From the NCBI GenBank assembly GCA_031841125.1, contig CM063110.1, positions 21,943,626-22,007,625 on the forward strand: 64,000 nucleotides of DNA, in the 5' to 3' direction. Below, one piece after another: positions 10,775-23,529 of this stretch. The position numbers and the translations under genes are program-made. Position 1 is the first letter of the stretch. Each line of letters opens with the position of its first letter. Origin of the DNA: Acanthococcus lagerstroemiae. Its lineage: Eukaryota; Arthropoda; Insecta; Hemiptera; Eriococcidae. Under the pieces are notes generated by a model. The model had not been told where the DNA came from and ran no database searches. It saw nothing but the letters and a program-made list of their open reading frames with translations.

Positions 10775-12490
10775 GACTGCGGTGTGTATAGCACGCGCGC
10801 TGAATCGCTCGTCAAAGTGGTTTTTGAAAAACTGTACTCAGATTTTTCCACCAGCGATTTTTAGAGCGTTTTGTGAAAAGCGGAGTAAGAGAGCTCGACG
10901 ACGGTTTTAAGACATTTATAAGAAGTTTACGTTCGCTTGTCATGTGTACACGAAACAAACAAAAACAAAAGTGCACAAGAGGCTTAACTTCAAACAAGAT
11001 TTAAGTTGTTCTTTTTTTTTTTTTTTTATCGTTAATGACACTTAATAGAATCGATAAAAACTTTTAACTTTTATTACCGCGTTTTGCTCGCGAAAAATGT
11101 CGTTTTATTGCGAACGAACTTACCCCCTTCCTCTGGATACTTTTTTATAATGGAGTACACATTTTAAAATGCGCTTCTTAAAAGACTGGCAGGCCCATCG
11201 AACAGTGTTGTGTACGTTTTGTTATCGTGATGGAGTTGAAGATGTGCAGCCATACAGCAGTCGGAAGTTTTTGAAAAGTTCGCTGATTTGTTTTTAGTTT
11301 CGCGCTTATAGTTTCCTTTTTTTTTTTTTTTTTTTTTTTTTGGAGTCTTAGGTATCCGGAATTCGAACACTATGTAGGAGATAAGTACGAGACGAGATTG
11401 AAACGAACGTCGGGCGGGTTCGTCCATCGCGCAGCGGTTGTCGGGGGCGGCGGTGGCGGCGGCGTCCCTGATGGCATCGTACTCGTTTACCGCGGACGAG
11501 AAAGTTGTCTAGATTGAAAATTACTTCTCATCTCCATAATATTCAATTTTTTCCCTTCTTTCGTTCGCGGGTTTCATATAGATGTACTTGATTTTCGTAC
11601 GTCTGCAAAGTCCGAACAACCGCGTCCAGTTCGAGACCACTGAAGTGCGACCACACTTTTTTGTGAACCTACCTGTGTGCTAAGGTGGAACGAAAAACAG
11701 CTTTTTTGAAAAGGTAGATGGGAGAGAGGAGCGAAATTGGTCTAATAACAAGCTGTGTAAAATTTATTTTTGATATTGTTCAATGTTTAGAGTGTGCATA
11801 GTGTGTTCAGAGGTGAGGCAAATATCACAATATCTGAAAATTCAAATATCTTCCAATGACTTATTGCCCCATTAATTCCAAAGCCTGCTAAGAAATTTTT
11901 CAGGAGAGCATAAAGACAGAAATGGTTTTTCCGCCTTCAAATTCATTTTCTGTATGACCGGGAATGGGGTTGACACCTGTGCTCCCAACCAGAATTCGGC
12001 TAGAAATCAGTTTCGCCGAAAATGACTGGGGATTGTTATTGTACATAAATCGATTTGTTTTGATTCCCTAATCACGCGTGTACTCGATTGGGACCTTGTA
12101 ATGTACTTGCTGTTAATTCATTTTTAACTGAAAAGTTCAGCTCAAATAATTTACAGTTATTAGTAAATTTCTCTCGAAGGTTGCACCCCACATGCCGAAC
12201 TTGGGCATATTTATAATCAGAGGATCAAAACAATCGGGTGATGTGCGTATAATAATTCAACATCTGAGGATACTTGAATTTTCAAGTTCTGTATCTACTT
12301 TGAGCTCAAAATTTGAGTTCGTTACGCATTCTCTATGTAGTGACCAATTTTGAAAGAATTGTACTCAACTGATTGTCAGACCAAAAAGAATCGATTACGC
12401 CCTCCTCCTCGTGTGACTTTCCGAAATAAGTTGCTCTGTTCTGTCCTACTCGGTACAAGAACACTTATCTTCGGAGACATTTTTGCCATT
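10775..12490. other. Unassigned non-coding DNA
   Basis: Contains poly-T runs near 11016 and 11318 and a short GGC-rich patch near 11440-11475. No exon or repeat family was recognised. Confidence 0.35.
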
Positions 12491-12491
12491 C

Positions 12492-12635
12492 AGGCCCACT
12501 TTCTCAAGCTCTAATCACAAACCGCTAGTTAGCTAACCTTTAGTTATTCTTATTCGGCACTCCATCTACCGAATAGTTATCCGGTACTTCAACCACGAGG
12601 TGAGCGCTAACTATAGAGATTAAGAAAGTGGGCCT
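12492..12635. mobile_element. Short palindromic MITE
   Basis: The left arm AGGCCCACTTTCTCAAGCTC is mirrored by a right arm ending AAGAAAGTGGGCCT at 12635. The arms continue with CTAGTTAGC/GCTAACTAT. At 144 bp it is an almost self-complementary hairpin element without coding capacity. Confidence 0.65.
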
Positions 12636-12639
12636 TCGT

Positions 12640-15600
12640 AGGAAACAGTAGCGTAGCCACCTCAGTGTTCGAGGGGGTCTGGTCTTGACCGAAAGGTTAG
12701 GTGGTGTTAGAGGGATTGCTAAAATTGGAAAAATCACTATTTAACGAAGTCACAAAGGGGATCGAAACACCCTCGACCTTCCTTGGCTGCGCCACTTGTG
12801 AGAAAATGAAATTTTTATGAATTCGATTCGTGTTCCCAGCAAAATCAACCCTCGATAATAAGTCGATTTCAAGTATTTTCTTCAGTCGGTAAAATTAAGT
12901 TTTATTCTCCCCCTCCACCTTCCATCTATTCTCCAACAAAAGTCGCTTGAATACATCCTTAATATTGTTTGTTTTAAATATAAGCGTTGAAAACTTGTTT
13001 TTTTCCAGGGGGGAAGAGAGCTAAAAAGTTATTGAGACATTGATTTTGAAGTGTTCTATCAGATTTTTAATACGAACATGATTTGAGCTTCAAACCTTAT
13101 CTTCAGATTTAAAATAAAACCAAATCAAATTTATTCTCCAACAAAAATTTGCTAAACTCTTTAACAAATTTCATGTAGGTGAATCTGAAAATCGAACTAA
13201 GTAGCAAAACATGTGCCTCTTCGACTCACTGATTGAAATTATGTATCAGATTGTCGATGCAATGTACATTCGGGCCCCAACATGAAAATTTCTTTTCTGA
13301 GCGGGGACACAGTTGACTGGAGAAATCATAGGGTGACCACATGGTCATTTTTTCTGTTTCAAACCATCTAAGATCATTTATGGTCATTTTCCTCGTAAAA
13401 TGGCCATTAAAATCATTTTTGGGAAGTTTCTCCTTCAAATTCTGAAAATTCTGCTAATTATGAAGAAAATTATTCTCCTCCTTTTATTTCGTGCTTCCAC
13501 TACGCAATGTAAATAAAATTGAAATTCAATTTTCCGGCAGATTGCAACAAAAACTTCTAACGTAGCTCTAGCTAGTCAGTTGGGGGGATATTATGGTGAC
13601 GAGTAGTGGGCAAAGAGTTAGAAGCACGAGAAAGAAGGAAAAAATTGCTAGTCGTCTCCAATTTTGGTCATTTTTCATATTTAAGAAGGTCATTTTTCCA
13701 TTTTTTGTTCTGAGATTTTGAATGGTCTCTTTGAAATTGAAAAAGGATAATCAAGGTAGTGAATTTTTGGGTCACTGGTTTCCAGAGGTAGCACGTTTTG
13801 ATTTTCCCGCGTGTAGCATGATGCAAAACAATTTTTTTTTTTTAAATTGACCAAGAAACTCCTACCTTCTCCCTCCCCCACCACCTGAAAAAAATATTTC
13901 TACGTTTTAAGAATCAATCCTCTACAGAAAGGCGTATGCTTATGACTTAATTTATCGTAATAAAAAACATTTAAAACTTCAAATTAGTTACAATCAAATC
14001 AAAATATTTGTAAATAATCAACACTTGAATTGATCATGAATGAACAAACTTACAATTCAATTTAAATTCAATTAGTCTCAATCCACTAGCAACCAGAAAC
14101 AGAAGAATACAGTCATGAGTCATATTGGTAATTATCTAATTATACTAAACACTGAGAAAAATGTGCGTTTTTAATTTTTATAACTTGATCTGATGACTGA
14201 TCATAAATTTAATAAGGTAGCGATTTTCTGGAGGTGAATTTTTTTTTTTTTTTTTCTGTAAAGTATGGTGCAAAATTTTGATTTTTCAGAGTGTAGCAGA
14301 GTGTTTTTCTAATTTTCCTGAGTGTAGCAAAAATGTTCCCGTGTGTGCACTTGCACGTCTGCTACACCCAACTTGCCACCTCTGCTGGTTTCAAATATCC
14401 AATAAACTTCTAGTCCGGCTTGACTTGACTCACTCCCCCTTAACGTCAACAGTTCACATTTGAGATGGAAGCACAGTTTGGTTAACTAGGAAAATTGAAC
14501 AAATTATGCATTTCGTGGGGGTTGCGAATTCCAAATATTCTTTTATGTTTTACATCCGCTTCCGCTTGGTCCTCGAAATCAGGCCTGACGAGAGTGCGGG
14601 GCAAAGGAACGATTCCTCCTAAGCCCGAACTTTTTTGGGGATCCGGAGTTTGCATCAACTGATCATTTTTTATCTTACGGAAAGGGGGAGGGGGCTTTGA
14701 GCGCTATCTGAGAAGGGCTCAAGAAAAATCTTCCAACTTTCTTTTGTTGCATTCTTCGGGTACAGATTTTTTCTCGACTGCCCTACTCGAAATCCGAATT
14801 TTATTTTTGAAATTTGTGTATCTGGATAGTTTGAAGACCCTCTTGGAGTTCTAGGGATTACACGATTGTTTACAGTTTTCGCTATATAATATAACGATTT
14901 CAGTATTTTAGGTCAAAGTTACCAACTTTTTCTTCTGGCGGTTTATGACAGAGAGAACTTTTCTTCTTATTTCGTTGTACGCGATAATCAGGCGTCGGGT
15001 TATGTAATAGAAGCTACCGCCTCCCAAGCGTGTTAATATTATTGCCGACCAAAATGCCGAAAATTCGAGCCTATTCGATGATGGTGGCGCGTTAGGGCGG
15101 AACTGTGAATACATATTTCTGAACGAGCGTTGAACGAGACTCGAAGGCATAAAATGATTGGTACTGTGCCTGAGAACCAGAAGGAGGCAAGTCCACGTGT
15201 GGCCAGTTTTTGAATTACGTGCATGAATTACCCTACCAAGTTGTGCTGCAGAATGTATACTGAAAATTACCCTCCAGTAGTCCAATAAAGGGAAGATTCC
15301 TCACAATCAAAAAAGAGCCAGTCTATTGTACTCAGTACCAGAAAGAGGCAACGACAGTTACGTCAGATAAGACTCGCTTCTTTCTGATTCTGAGGTACAG
15401 TTGTTGGTGATGGTAGTATTTTTAATAATAAATTTATTATCATTAAATATTATTTATAAAAAATGTATTGATTATAATATTGTATATATTAGATTGTTAG
15501 AAAGAAAAGTAATGAGGAAATAATTAGAAGTAGGTGGAGAAGAGGGTATGTAAAAAATTGTGTTGGTAAAATTCTGACAGATTTACAAAATTAAATTTCG

Positions 15601-15825
15601 CCTATACTTTTCTTGGAAACCACAGAGCAAAAAGAAGGGATTTCGGAATTTCAGTTAACAAACTTCAAACATTTTCTTTTCACCCTAACTCTGGGTGGAG
15701 GATACGTTCCCATACGCATCTAGATGAAACTATAGTCAATCTCACTTATTTCAATTACCCCTCGCGGAATGGCTCCTACATCCGCCATTAGTTTGAACCG
15801 ATGTTCAAATTTACCCGGTGACAGC
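12640..15825. other. Unassigned repeat-rich non-coding DNA
   Basis: AT-rich sequence with motifs that recur elsewhere, such as TGGTCATTTTT strings at 13340-13420 and 13665-13700, and GAGTGTAGCA strings at 14289-14375 that resemble 38120-38280. A 125-codon minus-strand frame at 14908-15285 has no recognisable domain and is not called. Confidence 0.35.
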
Positions 15826-15831
15826 TCCCTA

Positions 15832-15990
15832 TCTGGTTAACCGAGTGGATAGCGCGTTGGTCTCGGAATCCGGAGGCCCGGGTTCCAGCCCACGTAGCAA
15901 CTCGCCAGATTTCGACCTAGACCGGTTTTTCGGCCAAAAGGGAAGAGGGCTAAGATAGCCCTAACAGTTTCCCGACGTGGGTGATCCACA
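15832..15990 (+). mobile_element. tRNA-derived SINE, family I, copy 1
   Basis: The head TCTGGTTAACCGAGTGGATA resembles a tRNA A box, and GGGTTCCAGCC about 45 bases later resembles a B box. These are internal RNA polymerase III promoter elements. The body then carries TTTCGACCTAGACCGGTTTT and AGGGCTAAGATAGCCCTAA. The copy at 59132 has the same head and body, and 32100-32257 on the minus strand has the tail. This copy runs directly into LINE-derived sequence. Confidence 0.75.
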
Positions 15991-15998
15991 GAACCTAG

Positions 15999-16520
15999 CT
16001 AGACCTTTGGCAGGCAGCATGGAAACGGTTAACAGCGGAGAAGACTCGAAAATTCATCCCCAACATTAGGGGAAGACGGGAGAGCGGACTGGAAGTGAAC
16101 AAGTACGTGACTCAGTTCTTGACTGAGCACTGTGACAGAGGATCGTACCTACGCTCAAAAATCAAGAAAAGGGAGTGACCAGTCTGAGATGCGAGCCCGA
16201 GGAGGCCGAAGATACTATGTGTGGCGTGGAGCTGTCCTAAACACGATACTACCTGGGGTCGGCTCAGGCACACCCTAATATTGGAAGAATGGCCTTGTCC
16301 CCTGCCCAGATTTTTGGGTCGGGAGGCAAGCCATTTGCTGTCTTCGCCAGCGAAGCACTGGCCGAGAAGACGGTGTCAGCCTACGCTTGAGCAAGGCTGT
16401 CCGATCAAGAATCCGAAAGCGGCAGCAGCCAGCAAGTCGTGAGATCGGGTCTACCAAGTGGCACGCAGTGCCTATAGATACACGGGGCAGGCCAGTGCAA
16501 AGTAGCCTGTCTTGAGACAG
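15999..16520 (+). pseudogene. Non-LTR retrotransposon ORF2 C-terminal fragment
   Basis: Between about 15999 and 16158 one frame reads as a conserved C-terminal ORF2 segment, with AWKRLTAEKTRKFIPNI near 16017 followed by VNKYVTQFLTEHCDRGSYL near 16098-16150. The pattern of tryptophan, FIPN-like, YVTQFLTGHG-like and SYL residues is typical of R1/I-type elements. A stop follows at about 16159. Beyond it, the PEEAEDT string in another frame (16198-16220) and the CPK-like string near 16232 suit the expected Cys/His motif after a frameshift. The rest to 16520 may be 3' UTR. No RT domain is present upstream. Confidence 0.7.
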
Positions 16521-16599
16521 TCAAAAGGAAGAATCCCGGCCGCGGCAACAACCAGTCACCGGACAGATAAAATGACTCCTGATTTAGTCCGTAAACCAC

Positions 16600-18090
16600 C
16601 GGAAAGAAAAAGGATATTTAGTTAAAGATCTTCTCAGTTCTTAGTTAAACTATTAAGTTAAGTACAGTAAAGGAAGTATGCGTCAGCAGAAGATAGCCCT
16701 TGGAAGCAAAACGCTTCAGTTCCGTATGTTATGTTACAGAGTATGAAATAGAGTATGTGGTAAGAAAGATGTGAGTCTTAAGTCTGTTAGGTGATGATCA
16801 GTGTGTGATTGAAACGATGAATAAGGTGCACACACTACGGAGAGTCGAAAAAAATCGACTTCGTCGTGCCTGCAGTGGGAAAATTTGAAATTCGTCAGAA
16901 CTGTCAAGATGCGACCCCTCCTCCTTGCAAATTGAAAATTTGTAAGTATTTCGTCGAATGCTTTCAGCTGGCCGAACAGAAAAGGAAAACTGTTCTTCAC
17001 GAGGCACAAAAAGGCAAACGCCCAGCACTATGTCACCTTTTCAGACACACGGATTACCTTATATAGCCGGCTATACACGAAAAATTGCTAATTCTCGCCA
17101 AAAGACGGAATACTGGATTTATGTACGAAGCCGGGGACGACGATGAGCCGCACGCTACGTAGAGATGTCATCAGCGAGTGATAAATATTGGAAGCGGACA
17201 AACGTGTCACCCTAATTCCATCTATAACTCCTTTTATACATTGTCACCTCGCCCGTCTATTCAGCCAGAATACTAACTTGTGATTTTTCAGAGACTTTTT
17301 CAATAACATTATATAACTTACGTTTAGTACAAAAACTCCTCTACATGTCTATACATGACGGTAATATCGCGTCGTGTACCGCCCGGTACGTTATAAATAC
17401 TCTCTCGGCTACTACATGTCTATACATAAATTGCCTACACACCTCGTCGGGGCTAAAAAGGATTGTGTGTGCAACCGTCTTTACACAATTTATCGTTTTT
17501 AATCCGCGCCATATTTTACGCCGGAAAAGATGTATGTATATAGCGTACAGACCACGTTCTATTACCGGCTACATAGGTGACATCGACAGGTATATACACA
17601 CACTGGAGTACCACACATAGTTGGGGCATATATTGGAACCTGAAAAGTCTCCCCATTGACGACGTTCAGGTATACAACGGCGGATACCCGGAGAAACAGA
17701 GTGAAATTTATTAGTCAGCCAGAGAGCGAGAGAGGTACCCAAGAATGTGAGTCTGTCGCAAGTGGCTTTTGATGTAATATTTCGGTTTTAAAAGTCGCCG
17801 AGTCAGCATCGATAACAACCAGAGAGAGACTTCCGGAATTTTAAGCAACTATTGAGCAATTGGACGCTGTTAAACAAAAGGGACGCAAGCGACATTCGTC
17901 GACAATATGAGTTATTAGTATCGTAGGAAAGAGCAAAGTAGAATTTTTCAAAATTGGGACACCAATACAAAATGTGTGTTTTTTTTAAATTTATTTTAAC
18001 AGCTTTGGTGTGTGTTCATTTCTCATTACAAATATTCCCTTCCACGATTGGAAGTTTGGATTATAGGTTAAACTAAAAGAAAATTAAGCG
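16600..18090. other. Unassigned non-coding DNA
   Basis: No repeat family recognised. Competing short frames on both strands around 16734-17146 and a frame at 17345-17620 carry no known domain. Confidence 0.35.
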
Positions 18091-19450
18091 TTTGGTTTAC
18101 AACGTTTCCTCCTTAATCAGGTCTCATGCACCCCGGGCAGTACGTCTCTCCTTTTCCGTGCTCTCTCAACTTGCTACACACCACCCAGTATTGGGCAAAA
18201 GCCTCCCCTTTTTCCCTCCATGTTTCTCTTTCATGGGTGCTCCTTCTCTATTTTATACCCTGAAATTTATCTATTTCGTCCCTCCAACGTGTTATGGGTC
18301 TCCCCCTTCCCCTTCTGTAGTTTCTTGGAGTCCATCCTTCCACCTTTTTTCCCTAACTGTCGTTTTCTCTCCTCCAAATATGACCAGCACAGCTCCACTT
18401 CAGGCTCTTAATTACTTCTCCAGTATCTCGTAGTCTTGTTTTTGCCCTAATTTCCGACATTTTTATCGTGTCTCTTATTCTGATTTTCAACATGCTACGA
18501 GACATGGAGTTTTGTGTCGTTCGAAATCTGTTTGAATTGGTTTTAGTGAGAGCCCAAGTCTGTGCCCCATATGTGATTGTTTGTTGGATGCAGCTCTTCC
18601 AGACCTCCGCATTGGAACTTTACTTTTGAAAATATCTTTCAGTTTCCAAAATCTCTACTCCTGCCACTTTTGATTCTATTTGAGACTTCCGTTTCCCTCG
18701 AGTTACTGAAAGATATTATTTGGCCAAGGTACCTCGTTTCACATACCCACTGTATCTCCTCGTTGGCAATGAACATCGGCTCTTTTTGAGCATTAGAGAG
18801 TAATTTAGTTTTCTTGGCATTTATTTCCAGCCCTGCTGGCCTGCGTGCCGCTATCAGCTCGTCTGCCATCTCAACTAGATCTTTTAAGTTACTCGCTAAT
18901 AAGGCCACATCGTTTGCGAATCTGAGATTACTTGAAATTTTTCGCCGTCAATTTTGATTCCGTTATCCCCTCTCGTCGAGATGTTTCATTACCTCTTCCA
19001 GTACGCAGTTGAAGAGATTTGGCGATAGAGGGTCTCCCTGTCGGACGCCTCTCTCCACCCTGAATTCTCTTCCTTTTACATTCGTTCTGACGTATGTGGT
19101 TGCGCGCGCATAGACTTGTGTGTCAAAAGTGATTTCCAAAGGAAGTCGTGATTTACCGAGTCGAATGATTTTATAAAATCGATAAGAAGAATGTATACGG
19201 GAAAGTTATATTCAATTGCTTTTTCAATAATTTGAGTTCTTACAAAAAATTTGGTCTATAGTCGAACGGTTCCTCCTAAATCCCGCCGGCTCTTCGCTTA
19301 TTGAAAGTCTAGCTGTGCGTACAGTCTTTCTTTCATTATTTTCATAAAGATCATTCCTATATTCGAGGTCAAACTGATGGGTCTATAGTTTTTGATGTCC
19401 TCTTTTTTCCGTTTTTTGTACAATATAATGATAGTCCTCTTCCTCCTCTC
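18090..19450 (-). pseudogene. RTE-type retrotransposon, reverse transcriptase to C-terminus
   Basis: Read on the minus strand from 19450, the pieces come in the order of an RTE-type ORF2. They are KNYRPISLTSNIGMIFMKI (about 19400-19340), an IDFIKSFDSVNHDFLW palm segment (about 19190-19140), RGVRQGDPLSPNLF (about 19050-19010) and LRFANDVALL (about 18925-18900). The last is where an intact enzyme has FADD; here the first catalytic Asp reads Asn. A YLGQIISF-like segment (near 18730), a TYGAQTWALTK stretch (near 18575-18540) and an RDEI plus GEAFAQYW tail follow. Several frameshifts and stops separate them, so it is inactive. The endonuclease half is missing; a microsatellite replaces it. Confidence 0.85.
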
Positions 19451-19551
19451 TAACCATTATCACTTACTCAGTGACTCAGTGATTCACTCAGTCACTCCCA
19501 TATTTATTGACTTATTCACTGAGTTACTCCATCACTCCCTCAATGAGTTAG

Positions 19552-19611
<60 letters not shown>

Positions 19612-20310
19612 TCAAATACTCAGTGACTCACCCAGTCACTCGGTTACCCATTTAGTGATTTACTAAGTTGCTCACTCACTTACTCAGTGGCTCAGTGATT
19701 CACTCACTCACTTAGGTTTTCACTCATTCTGTAATGTAGTTATTCATTCTCTTCCTCACTCCGCCACTCACTCAATAAGTCAGTAATTCACTCACTCACT
19801 CAGTCATTCGCTTATTTATTTCGTGATTAACTCAGTTACTCTGTCACGCAGTCACTCGCTTACTCATTTAGTGATTCACTAAGTTACTCACTCACTTAGT
19901 TATTCACTCATTCTGTAATGTAGTTATTCATTCACTTTCTCACTCCGTCACTTTCTCAGTCATTCGCTTATTTATTTAATGATTAACTCAGTTACTCAAT
20001 CACTCAGTGACTCACTCAGTCATGCAGTCACTCGCTTACGCATTTAGTGTTTCACTAAGTTACTCATTCACTTACTCAGTGACTCAGTGATTCACTCACT
20101 CACTTAGTCATTCACTCATTCTCTAATTTAGTTATTCATTCATCCTCACTCACTCACCTACATACTCGTTGAGTTATTCACTCAGTGATTCAGTGATTCA
20201 GTGATTCACTCACTCAGTCATTCATTCATTCTCTAATTGTTATCCATTAACTTCCTCACTTCATCACTCACTCAATGAGTCGGTGATTCACTCACTCACT
20301 CAATCATTCG
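19445..20310. repeat. CACTCAGT-type microsatellite with (CT)n core
   Basis: About 860 bp of degenerate ACTCACTCAGTGATT-like repeats. A perfect (CT)n tract lies at about 19555-19608. The array separates two RTE fragments, which fits expansion next to retroelement ends. The serine/leucine-rich frame at 19392-19655 is a translation of this repeat and is not a gene. Confidence 0.85.
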
Positions 20311-20329
20311 TAAACGACTACAGCGTGCC

Positions 20330-20845
20330 ACCGATTTGAGCAGCCCGAAATCTGTTGTTACTAGATTCTCTGTTTGACCTAGAGCCTGAAATTTGAGAAA
20401 GTTGAACATTTTATTAAAATCTAAAAGTTGGAAAGCAAAAGACTTATCCTCCAATGTCACAAGCTGAATCTGATAGCAAATGTTCTATTGTTTAGTTTAC
20501 GGTCTTTGGTCCTGGTGAATATTCGGGCCCTACACTCGCGCTCCCGTTTAACCATGCTCAGGGTCTCGCTGTTTGGCTTTTTCGTGGTCCATGGAACTTT
20601 CAGAATCCGGCGGTAGCACCACATCTCGAACGTCTCTGGTTTGTTCACCATGCCCGCATTCAACGTCCAAGTCTCGCATCCATACGTTTTCTCAAAACAC
20701 AAATTTTGTCGCTTGTGTCCCTTTTGCTTAAGAGCGTCCAATTACTCAATAGGTGCTTGAAATTCCGGAAGTCTTCTTTACATTTCTCTCGCGATAATCC
20801 CGCGTGCCGTCCGCGCTTCTTCCGCAGCCGAATTTGCCGCATTTA
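20330..20845 (-). pseudogene. RTE-type retrotransposon C-terminal fragment, second lineage
   Basis: Minus-strand translation shows YGCETWTLN followed by a FEMWCYRRILKVPWTTK-like segment at about 20690-20560. This C-terminal motif is conserved in RTE-related elements. It differs from the equivalent TYGAQTWALTK segment of the neighbouring element at 18090-19450, so two lineages are present. The 3' part (20350-20530) recurs at 40150-40330. No RT domain is attached. Confidence 0.75.
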
Positions 20846-20849
20846 ACGC

Positions 20850-22770
20850 TCAAGCATTCGTCCGTCTTCGCCGCATCAATTCGTCGAAAAAATTCGTAAA
20901 ACAAAACAATGAAATAAAAAAAAAGAGAAAAGAAGAAAAAATGAAATGAAAGTTTTTGAAAGTTCCATCTTATCGTCGAAAACGAAGAAGGGATAATTGA
21001 AAGAAATAGAAGGAGGAAAAAAAAAAAGAAGAAGAAGCCGGAGACGGCGACGGCGACTGAAATTCCAGATAACGGTTTTCGTCTATTGTTCGCGTGCCTT
21101 CTAAAAACAAAAGGAGACGGAAGAACAAAAAGGCCGGGTTAGTTGGCTTTTTCGTCAAAATGACGAACTTTCACCAGCCATCCGTTTATTCGCGCAAATT
21201 CTATATATATACGTATATATAACCGTCGCGGTTGCTGCTGGAAAATTTAAGTAAATTAAAGTAAAGAGGAAGAAGAAAGTAATGGCAGAAGAAGTAGTAG
21301 AAGTGGCTGAATTGTTCTCTTTTCAATTGTTACGCCCATTATCATAACCGAGTTATCTAAGAATTGCACAATGACTGGTTGGGTGGGTGGATGGGTGACC
21401 GGGCACCGAAAGCTCACCATCGCATCGTTTCTGTCAACTTTCCTTTTCAAAATGCTCCTTTTTATCTGCGCGCTATGTACACGTATATACGTCTATCTCT
21501 GTCGGCGTACCTCTTTCTCGGCCTCTCGCGTTTCCTCTCTTTTTCGCCAACGCGTATATTTTCTGTATAAACTTTATTTCGATCGTTTTCTTTTGTCGGT
21601 CTATCTCACGACTTGATCTGAAACGCACCATTATCTGCCAGCTCGGTCGTTTTATTGTCACCGTATTCTAATTAAAACAATATATCCCCCGATCTGCCCC
21701 GCGACCAGCTCGGTAATTTACTATATGTACATCTCCGTTTGAGAAAATTATCGCCAGACCAGAGCAAATCTTGAAGCTTCTCTCTCTCTCTCTCTCTCTC
21801 TCCCTCTTTATCTCTCACTCACTCACTGACTCTCTGTTTCTGACTGCAGTCGTGGCTTAGCAATTTGAAAAATTTACCAGTTACCCCGCTTGGCTGTGCT
21901 ACCCCGAAGATGGAAAATACCGAATATTTGCCGTCAAGCACACGACCCACTCTGAGCACATTCGCCGTGGAGTTATGTATATAAGTTCAAAACGTGAACA
22001 CAATGAAAAAAGTAAGACAAGAAAAGAAAAAGGAAAAGAAGGAAAGAAACATAATTACAGTTTCACTGCATACGTTTATACATAAATGTATTCTTATACG
22101 AAGCGTGAAAGCAATCGTAGAAGGGATGAAATGTACATAGAAAGTATATCTATGGTGGGCGGGAAACACACTTCGTCAGGCATTTTATTAATTAAATTGA
22201 TTTACGAGTTTATTGTTTTGTCAACAACGGACGCAAGACGTTGCCGTGTTGCATGTAATCTTCGTATACGTACAAACAAAGCGTGATATGAACATTTTGC
22301 ACGTTTTTCTTTTGTATCGAACATCTCTGCACTTTTTTTTTCTCCTTATCATATACTCGGCGCTTTTTTCCCTGTTTTTTTTTCTTTTTTTTTCTACGTA
22401 TAGTTGTCGGTAACGTGGCTCGCTTGCTTTATTTTTAAAATATTCACAGTCAATAATTAACACGCTTGTACCTCGCGTCTATGTAGCGGTTTTAAAATTT
22501 GTTATAATACTGAATCTCTCTCCGTCTCTTTCTCTCTCTCTGTCTCTCTCGATGGTGTTTTAACCTGTGCAAATCAGCGACCGCGCGATAAACTGAATAT
22601 TATAATTAGGAGACTATACGTATATTGTGTACAAGTATATGCGCGACCGAGATCCATAGAGAGACCAGCACAGGGCCGCAGAGGAAAAATAAGTAGAGTT
22701 CGAAATGAACCCCCAGTATCAGTGGCGGCTCGTGAGAATTTTGATAGGCGGTTCAATGGGTAATGATAAT
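20850..22770. other. Unassigned non-coding DNA with microsatellites
   Basis: Includes purine-rich AGA/GAA stretches (20900-21060), a TATATATACGTATATAT tract near 21207, a (CT)n tract at about 21779-21803 and T-rich runs near 22330-22400. Short frames show no domains. Confidence 0.35.
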
Positions 22771-22904
22771 TCTTAGATGCGCTATGGGGGTTACAAGAAT
22801 TTAACTTTCAAAAATTAGAATACATAACAAAAGTTGTACGACACACTGATCAAAATTTATAATGTCAAGAAATGTACAATCTGTTCAATAGGAAACAATA
22901 ATTT

Positions 22905-23527
22905 TGCAAAATAAATTATAAGTTTTCCTCAATTTTTGTATGTAAAGTCCATATGTCTTTCTTTTTTCGCTGCAAATTTGTCTATTACTCTCTCATCGAA
23001 GTCTGGAAGATCGCAAATCATTCCGTTTCAATGGATAACATAGCAACTGCAAGATCTATCTTCATTCATCGTGCTCCTCAGAAAAGTTTTTATTCTCTTT
23101 AAAGTAATGAAAAAACATTTTTCTGCTTCCATTAATGACATTGGAATTGTTATCAAAATTTCCAGGAGCTTAATAACCTCACCCAACATATTCAGTTGAA
23201 TTATTTTCACGCGAAAAAAAAAAACAAGTAGATGTGTGCGTTTTGATACAACTTTGAAGTCATCTCTGTCGTACATGACACCCAATTCTGTTTTCAATTT
23301 TATACCATCAAGAAAAGTATAACTTGTAATTGTATGCTCCAAAACATCATCTGAGAATTTGTTCTGAAATTTAGAAAAATTTTCAAAATCAAATAAAGCT
23401 TTGCTGCCACCAAATGGTCAGCAAATTTGAATCTCTCTGTCATTTCATTGGCAATGAGATCACAAATACGTCTATTTTGCAGCAGCTCTTCCCAGTATAG
23501 CTCGATCAGTAATTTCTGAATCTCCAT
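22905..23527 (-). pseudogene. hAT-superfamily transposase C-terminal fragment
   Basis: On the minus strand the segment MSLMEAEKCFFITLKRIKT followed by FLRSTMNEDR (about 23140-23055) matches the C-terminal dimerisation region of hAT transposases, including ZMYM1-like relatives. That region usually reads as S.A.R.FS.LKRIKTYLRSTM. Upstream pieces (about 23527-23240) read ERFKFADHLVA and, after a frame change, DDVLEHTITSYTFLDGIKLK, also fitting this family. Past a stop, a DLPDFDERVIDKFAAKKERH tail continues to about 22930. Frameshifts and stops make it non-functional. No terminal inverted repeats were identified. Confidence 0.75.
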
Positions 23528-23529
23528 TT

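Noticed and set aside
14908..15285. A 125-codon minus frame as a gene
   Set aside because: No domain, no splice context, and it lies in a repeat-rich region.
19392..19655. A Leu/Ser-rich membrane-like protein
   Set aside because: It is the translation of a CT microsatellite next to an RTE fragment.
19445..20310. A CRISPR-like array of regular repeats
   Set aside because: Units are short, contiguous and without unique spacers; it is a eukaryotic microsatellite.
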